A stretch of 64,000 nucleotides of DNA, taken from NCBI RefSeq assembly GCF_963678635.1, contig NC_087062.1, positions 37,410,518 to 37,474,517 on the forward strand, given 5' to 3'. This stretch comes from Symsagittifera roscoffensis (lineage: Eukaryota > Xenacoelomorpha > Acoela > Convolutidae). Positions 59,719 through 64,000 of this stretch are shown in pieces. A model generated the notes under the pieces. It worked only from the letters and a program-made list of their open reading frames with translations, did not search any database and was not told the DNA's origin. The position numbers were made by a program, and so were the translations under genes. Position 1 is the stretch's first letter; each line of letters begins with the position of its first letter.

Positions 59719-60660
59719 ACGCAAAACTGAAATGTACAAATAATTAAATTAACATGAAAAAATATATATATCATGAACAAATAACCAAACAAACAGACCC
59801 ATAATATAAATAAATGAAAGTAAATGAATTAAATAAATACACATACATAAATAATAAAAGCAAAACTAAATGAAAGAAAGAATAATTAAATAAATATAGA
59901 AATAAATATCAACAAATAAACAAAACACACCTGATAAATAAATAAGCAATAAAAAAATAAATCAATACATAAATAAATAAATAAATACATAAATGAATAC
60001 ATAAATAAATAAATATATAAATAAATAAAAGCAAAAGTGAAATGTACAAATAATTAAATAGACATGAAAAAATATATATGAACAAATAACCAAACAAACA
60101 GACCCATAATATGAATAAATGAAAATAAATAAATGAAATAAATACACATACATAAATAATAAAAGCAAAACTAAATGAAAGAAGAATAATTAAATAAATA
60201 TAGAAATAAATATCAACAAATAAACAAAACACACCTGATAAATAAATAAGCAATAAAAAAATAAATCAATACATAAATAAATAAATAAATACATAAATAA
60301 ATACATAAATAAATAAATAAATAAATAAATAAAAGCAAAAGTGAAATGTACAAATAATTAAATAGACATGAAAAAATATATATGAACAAATAACCAAACA
60401 AACAGACCCATAATATAAATAAATGAAAATAAATAAATTAAATAAATACACACGCAGAAATAATAAAAGCAAAACTAAATGAAAGAAAGAATAATTAAAT
60501 AAATAAACAAAACACGTGATAAAAATAAACAAAAATAAATATGTACATACATAAATTATAAATAAATATAAGCAAACTAAACATAATTTAATAAATAGAA
60601 GAACAGATAATTAAATAAATAAAGTAAAGATGAACAAATAAAGAAACAAAAATACGCAAT
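59441..60660. repeat. AAAT-rich simple repeat with ~305 bp higher-order period
   Basis: Mostly (AAAT)n and (AAAC)n variants. The phrase 'aaacagacccataat' recurs at about 59791, 60096 and 60400, giving a period of about 305 bases with three or more units. Minus-strand frames here (Ile/Phe/Leu/Tyr-only) are artefacts. Confidence 0.88.
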
Positions 60661-61200
60661 CACGTGACATAGCGCGATATAGTCCAGCCCACATGATAAT
60701 TGATAACTGTGGACGTTATTTGTCGACACTTGACAACAGACAACATTAAAAAAAAACCCGTTACACGATACCATAACACCTTGACTAAAGTCTTCGGTGT
60801 AAAGAGGGGAAATCGTTAACAAGATCCAAAGTCTTAAAATGTGTTCTCGCTAAAATTTGATTTTTCGCGGGTGTGTTTTTCGACAAACTACTATCGAATA
60901 GCACGTGATCGTTTTCTAGTTTCGAAAGTGGAATTTAGTTTCCAGATTTCTCAGCGAAATGAAAAACTTGATTCTTGATCCGGTTTTCGCAAATTGGGAT
61001 AACTTTATCAAAAAAAGTGTGAATCATAAATTGTTTAAGTTCGAAGAGCTTTAAGATTATAAAATTTTTTCTTTGAAATATGAACTTGAGCGATTTTATA
61101 AAGTCAGTAATTTTTTGTTTCATTGCGTTCATGACTCTTTTTCAACTGTCTGTTGGCTATGATTTTATGACGGCAGCTGCAAGTTTAGTGTAAGTAGACA
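60661..61200 (+). repeat. dispersed repeat family C copy
   Basis: 60840-61190 matches the family C module: 'tttcgaaagtggaatttag', 'ttgatccggttttcgcaaat', 'gtgtgaatcataaattgttt' and an end at 'ttttcaactgtctgttggct'. 60661-60840 shows no recognised feature. Confidence 0.6.
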
Positions 61201-62125
61201 AAGTAAGTGTCAAAAATGATATTCATTAATTAAGATAATAATGCCTTGATAAAAACGGATTGAAAACCAAGTTTATTTTTATTCCGAACACCGAATGTGA
61301 GTAATAAATTTGGATTCGGTTTTTTTACGCAAATTCAGCTATTATAAACACTTCGGATGGGGTTGAATGGAATATCATATTGAAACCTTTTCAAATTTGG
61401 AGTTTTCAGATTTTGTTATTTATCGCCGTTTTCTCGAGAGAAACTAAAAGCTGTTTTCCGCTGTTTGGTGATCGTTCTCGTATTAACCCAAAAAAAATCT
61501 CAAGCTATTTTTTTTAAATCAGGGTTTTTATAATAATTTCATTTCGTTTTTTCCGGATTTTTTTTTAAATGCTGGCGTCCAATGTTTTCTTTTTCCGCAC
61601 ACAGTTTTCAAATTTTCAACTGATCATTTTTGAAGGGTTTTTACGCCATCTGAAAGCTACTGATGCTGTGAGCTCAAAATTGTAAAGTTACTACATCTGC
61701 GATCAATTTCGTAAAGCTCGTTGGTTTGAAAAAATGCCAGTGGGTGATAGTTGTTGCGCACGAATTGATCTTTCTTCTGGTCATGCATATGACGCCAGTT
61801 TTCTAAAAAGCAGACTGTTCGTATTATGGCGAAGAACTCAATGTTCTGACCGCTCTTCAACTAATTTTGAGTCCTCTAACGCAATATTTGGCTGAGTTAG
61901 TGTTCAGTATAGTTTCGATTTTTTTCTGATCAGGAGATCAAGAGCTTCTGTATATTCCTGGCATGTTATAGGGCAGTGTGAATCTTCAGCACTTTGCCCT
62001 GATGCAAGCACTCTTGTTATTTTAAGAGTACGGACGAAAGCAGTGTTATCCATTTGAGCAAAAAAAAATCGACTATTGATCAGTTTTCTCTAAATTGGTT
62101 TGTTTTTTGAAAAAAGTCTTAAGCT
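61201..62125. other. intergenic, no gene recognised
   Basis: AT-rich sequence without a convincing open frame, repeat boundary or RNA gene. Confidence 0.35.
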
Positions 62126-62477
62126 CAGTAGCGTATCGAAGGCGGGGGCGGGGGGGTGGTTTGGGCGACCGCCTTCTTTTTTATTCTGGTAGCCAGTTTT
62201 TTTCCAAAGGGACCCCTTGGAAAAAAGCTGGCAACCAGAAGGACCCTTTGATGCAAGTTTACGAGATCATTTTTTGGCTGGCCAACATCAAAAGTTTTCT
62301 AAAGAAGCCAACATCAAATACTATAATGACCCTTTTTACCAAGGAGGGTCCTTAGTATTTTCAGAGAGCTCTTAAAATCAAATTGGTTGACTTTAAAAAA
62401 GGTAGACAAAATTTTTAAATAGTTTTTTGAAAATTCACCCCCCCCCCCCCCCCGAAAAATTTCTGCAGACGCCACTG
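62126..62477. mobile_element. hAT-like MITE with G/C tracts
   Basis: 352 bp with ends CAGTAGCGTATC and GCAGACGCCACTG (inverted CAGTGGCGTCTGC). The 8-base flanks are CTTAAGCT (62118-62125) and CTCAAGCT (62478-62485), one mismatch, consistent with an old hAT-type target duplication. Inside are G-runs at the left, a C-run at the right and inverted 'ggacccctt' and 'aagggaccc' motifs. There is no coding sequence. It lies just upstream of the acyltransferase exon. Confidence 0.65.
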
Positions 62478-62583
62478 CTCAAGCTTTAAAGATTCTATAA
62501 ATTCAAAGAGCTTTAATGATTTATACTTTTTCTGCTTTTTCAATTGGCCCTTTTCCAACTCTCTGTTGCAAATGTTATTTTAG
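62478..62583. repeat. family C end fragment before the acyltransferase exon
   Basis: 'attcaaagagctttaatgat' and 'ttttccaactctctgttg' are the 3' landmarks of family C. It abuts the exon acceptor at 62582-62583, so the intron end is repeat-derived. Confidence 0.45.
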
Positions 62584-64000
62584 GTGCTTAGTGGCCCAAT
62601 GAGCAACTGGTATAGTGGCAACTGGCTTCTGCCGGGACTGCCGTCTCCTCCGCCCCTCAAACAGTCTGTCCAGATGTTCCTCTCGTCCATGAAGCCATGT
62701 CTTTCTGAGGAGAAATACAAACAGGCTGAAATGATGGCAGAGGAGTTTTTAAAGAAAGAGGGACCCGCACTACATAGAAAAGTTAGAGTGAAAACTATGC
62801 TCTCGATTCTTCGTGCATGGATATGTCAAAAATCAGTTCCTCAAAAATCAGTTATATGCTTGAACTGTTTTAAAAAGCCATCTTTTTATATGAAACTCGA
62901 AGCTCCAACTTCGAGGCTTGACATTGAGTTGAGTGTCTCCTATTTCACATTACTGAGTTTTCTACAAATTGAGAGGCTTACACTATTGAGTTGATGAGAT
63001 GAAGAATCAATTAAATTGCGCGAGCTGGAAGCAATTTGATAATCAAAAGATGCAGAAAATAAAGCCAAGTTATATAAACTATATGAACATATTTTTTTCT
63101 GTGAACAACTTGCTTCAGGCGATCCTATCTGGTTTTAGCTGTACCTAAAGTCGCTGTTCAGTCGCAACTGGCTTGCCGGGTGGTGGATAGACTACGGATA
63201 CCTGGCCACCAGGAGTGAAGTGTACAGGGCGTTCATGAATGGGATAGGACCCAACTGCAATTTGGCTTCCGACTGGGCAGACAGTGCCGGTATAATTGTC
63301 TATGGTTCATATCTCTACTTCGTGCACAAGTTGGCAACGAGAGAACTGCCACCATCATGTGAGTCTATGAAATTAGATGAGCTCATTTGTTTTTAAATTT
63401 AAAAATTTGATTTTTTAAAACTTTAAATAAAAAATGCTGTAAGATTGTTTTTTTTTTAATTAATTCGGGCCAAATATGGCTTGAATCTTTAGCGATAAGA
63501 TTTATATTGCGGTCTTTTCCCTGTATTGGGCATTGGTTGCTTTATTAATTCGTTAGTAAACTAGATCATATCGTTTTAGCGATCAAGAATATGATCCCCC
63601 TAGAAATGAAGTACCTCAAGTACATAACCGGAGGTTGTCGCATTCCGAGCCAGGAAGGCGTGGACTCCTTTCAATGGACCGAGGCATGGAGAGAGGCCTA
63701 TGTAGTCGTGCATATTAAGGGCAGATACTTCAAACTGTACCTCCATGACTCGAAAGGACAACAGTTGAATCCGTCTGTGCTAGCCCAGTTGTGCAGGGAA
63801 ATGTACGATGCAGATGTGATGCAGAAGTTAGTATCAATTTTATCCAACGCTTCTCCGTTTTTATTTCTATAGACCAGTTGCAGTAACAGACAAAACAAGA
63901 GTGGTCTTTTCCTGTGCGAAAAGTTGGTGTGAAAATTATGATCTTGGATCGTAATGCATAGGTATTTCACTTCTCTTGACACAGAAGGTCCCTTCCACTG
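62584..64000 (+). CDS. carnitine O-acyltransferase (5' part, continues past the window)
   Basis: Exons: 62584-62781, 63139-63358, 63580-63826 and the start of a fourth at 63985. Junctions are GT-AG with the frame kept. The first exon has LPGLPSPPPLKQSVQMFLSS, the proline-rich N-terminal signature of the carnitine/choline acyltransferase family, and SEEKYKQAE. The second has NWLAGWW, matching the family's 'NWLxxWW'. The third has GGCRIP, matching 'CRxPxxxxD', and KGRYFKLYLHDSKGQQL. Family enzymes transfer acyl groups between CoA and carnitine, in mitochondria or peroxisomes. The catalytic His lies further downstream, outside the window. Acceptors are clear, and an upstream leader exon is possible; otherwise the ATG at 62599 could start it. 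The subtype (acetyl-, octanoyl- or palmitoyltransferase) cannot be fixed from this part. Confidence 0.92.

Noticed and set aside
59607-60532. Several minus-strand hydrophobic open frames resembling membrane proteins
   Set aside because: Translation of AAAT repeats; the same peptides recur every 305 bases.

Overview
The window is AT-rich animal (metazoan) genomic DNA. The evidence is intron-split genes with clean GT-AG junctions, a complete actin-related protein 2 (Arp2) gene of animal type, part of a carnitine acyltransferase gene, and a dense load of eukaryotic repeats: Helitron-like elements, Tc1- and hAT-type MITEs, tRNA-derived sequences and satellites. No bacterial features were seen. 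The Arp2 protein keeps its diagnostic motifs but is unusually diverged, which suggests a fast-evolving lineage. I cannot name the species.

Layout. 1-132 is the last exon of an unidentified plus-strand gene. 645-12781 is Arp2 in ten exons, 398 codons. Its two long introns (1640-7109 and 7523-12240) hold two non-autonomous Helitron/Helentron-like elements with ~165 bp core repeats, a hairpin Tc1-type MITE and a 954 bp tandem duplication carrying tRNA-Lys-like sequence. 12.8-20.7 kb is a mosaic of dispersed repeats, a third Helitron-like element ending in CTAG, and tRNA-like modules. A 200-N assembly gap lies at 20673-20872.

21.2-55.2 kb is a large rearranged repeat complex. An old left arm (about 21.19-25.15 kb) is the diverged reverse complement of a right arm that was later amplified in tandem. 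The right arm has leader blocks of 809 bp, a zinc-finger relic in three near-identical copies, and seven ~2.0 kb units, three of exactly 2039 bp. A ~2.65 kb direct duplication (48743-51386 and 52502-55157) follows; both copies contain the same hAT MITE with the same 8 bp target duplication. The interior (25.5-28.9 kb) holds broken coding exons of unknown function.

55.24-56.13 kb is a satellite with a strict 76 bp period. Minus-strand 59074-56571 encodes, in order, a ubiquitin-specific protease (USP), an SGNH-hydrolase segment and an AlkB-type Fe(II)/2-oxoglutarate oxygenase. The SGNH-AlkB part spans four exons whose splice junctions keep the frame and all AlkB catalytic residues. The USP and SGNH parts share one reading frame, separated by a single TAG. 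This is the most interesting content of the window. 59.44-60.66 kb is AAAT-rich repeat with a ~305 bp higher-order period. 62584-64000 contains the first visible exons of a plus-strand carnitine acyltransferase that runs off the window.

Arp2 and the acyltransferase are ordinary housekeeping genes with no functional link. The USP/SGNH/AlkB locus may be a host gene or the cargo of a mobile element; the window alone does not decide.
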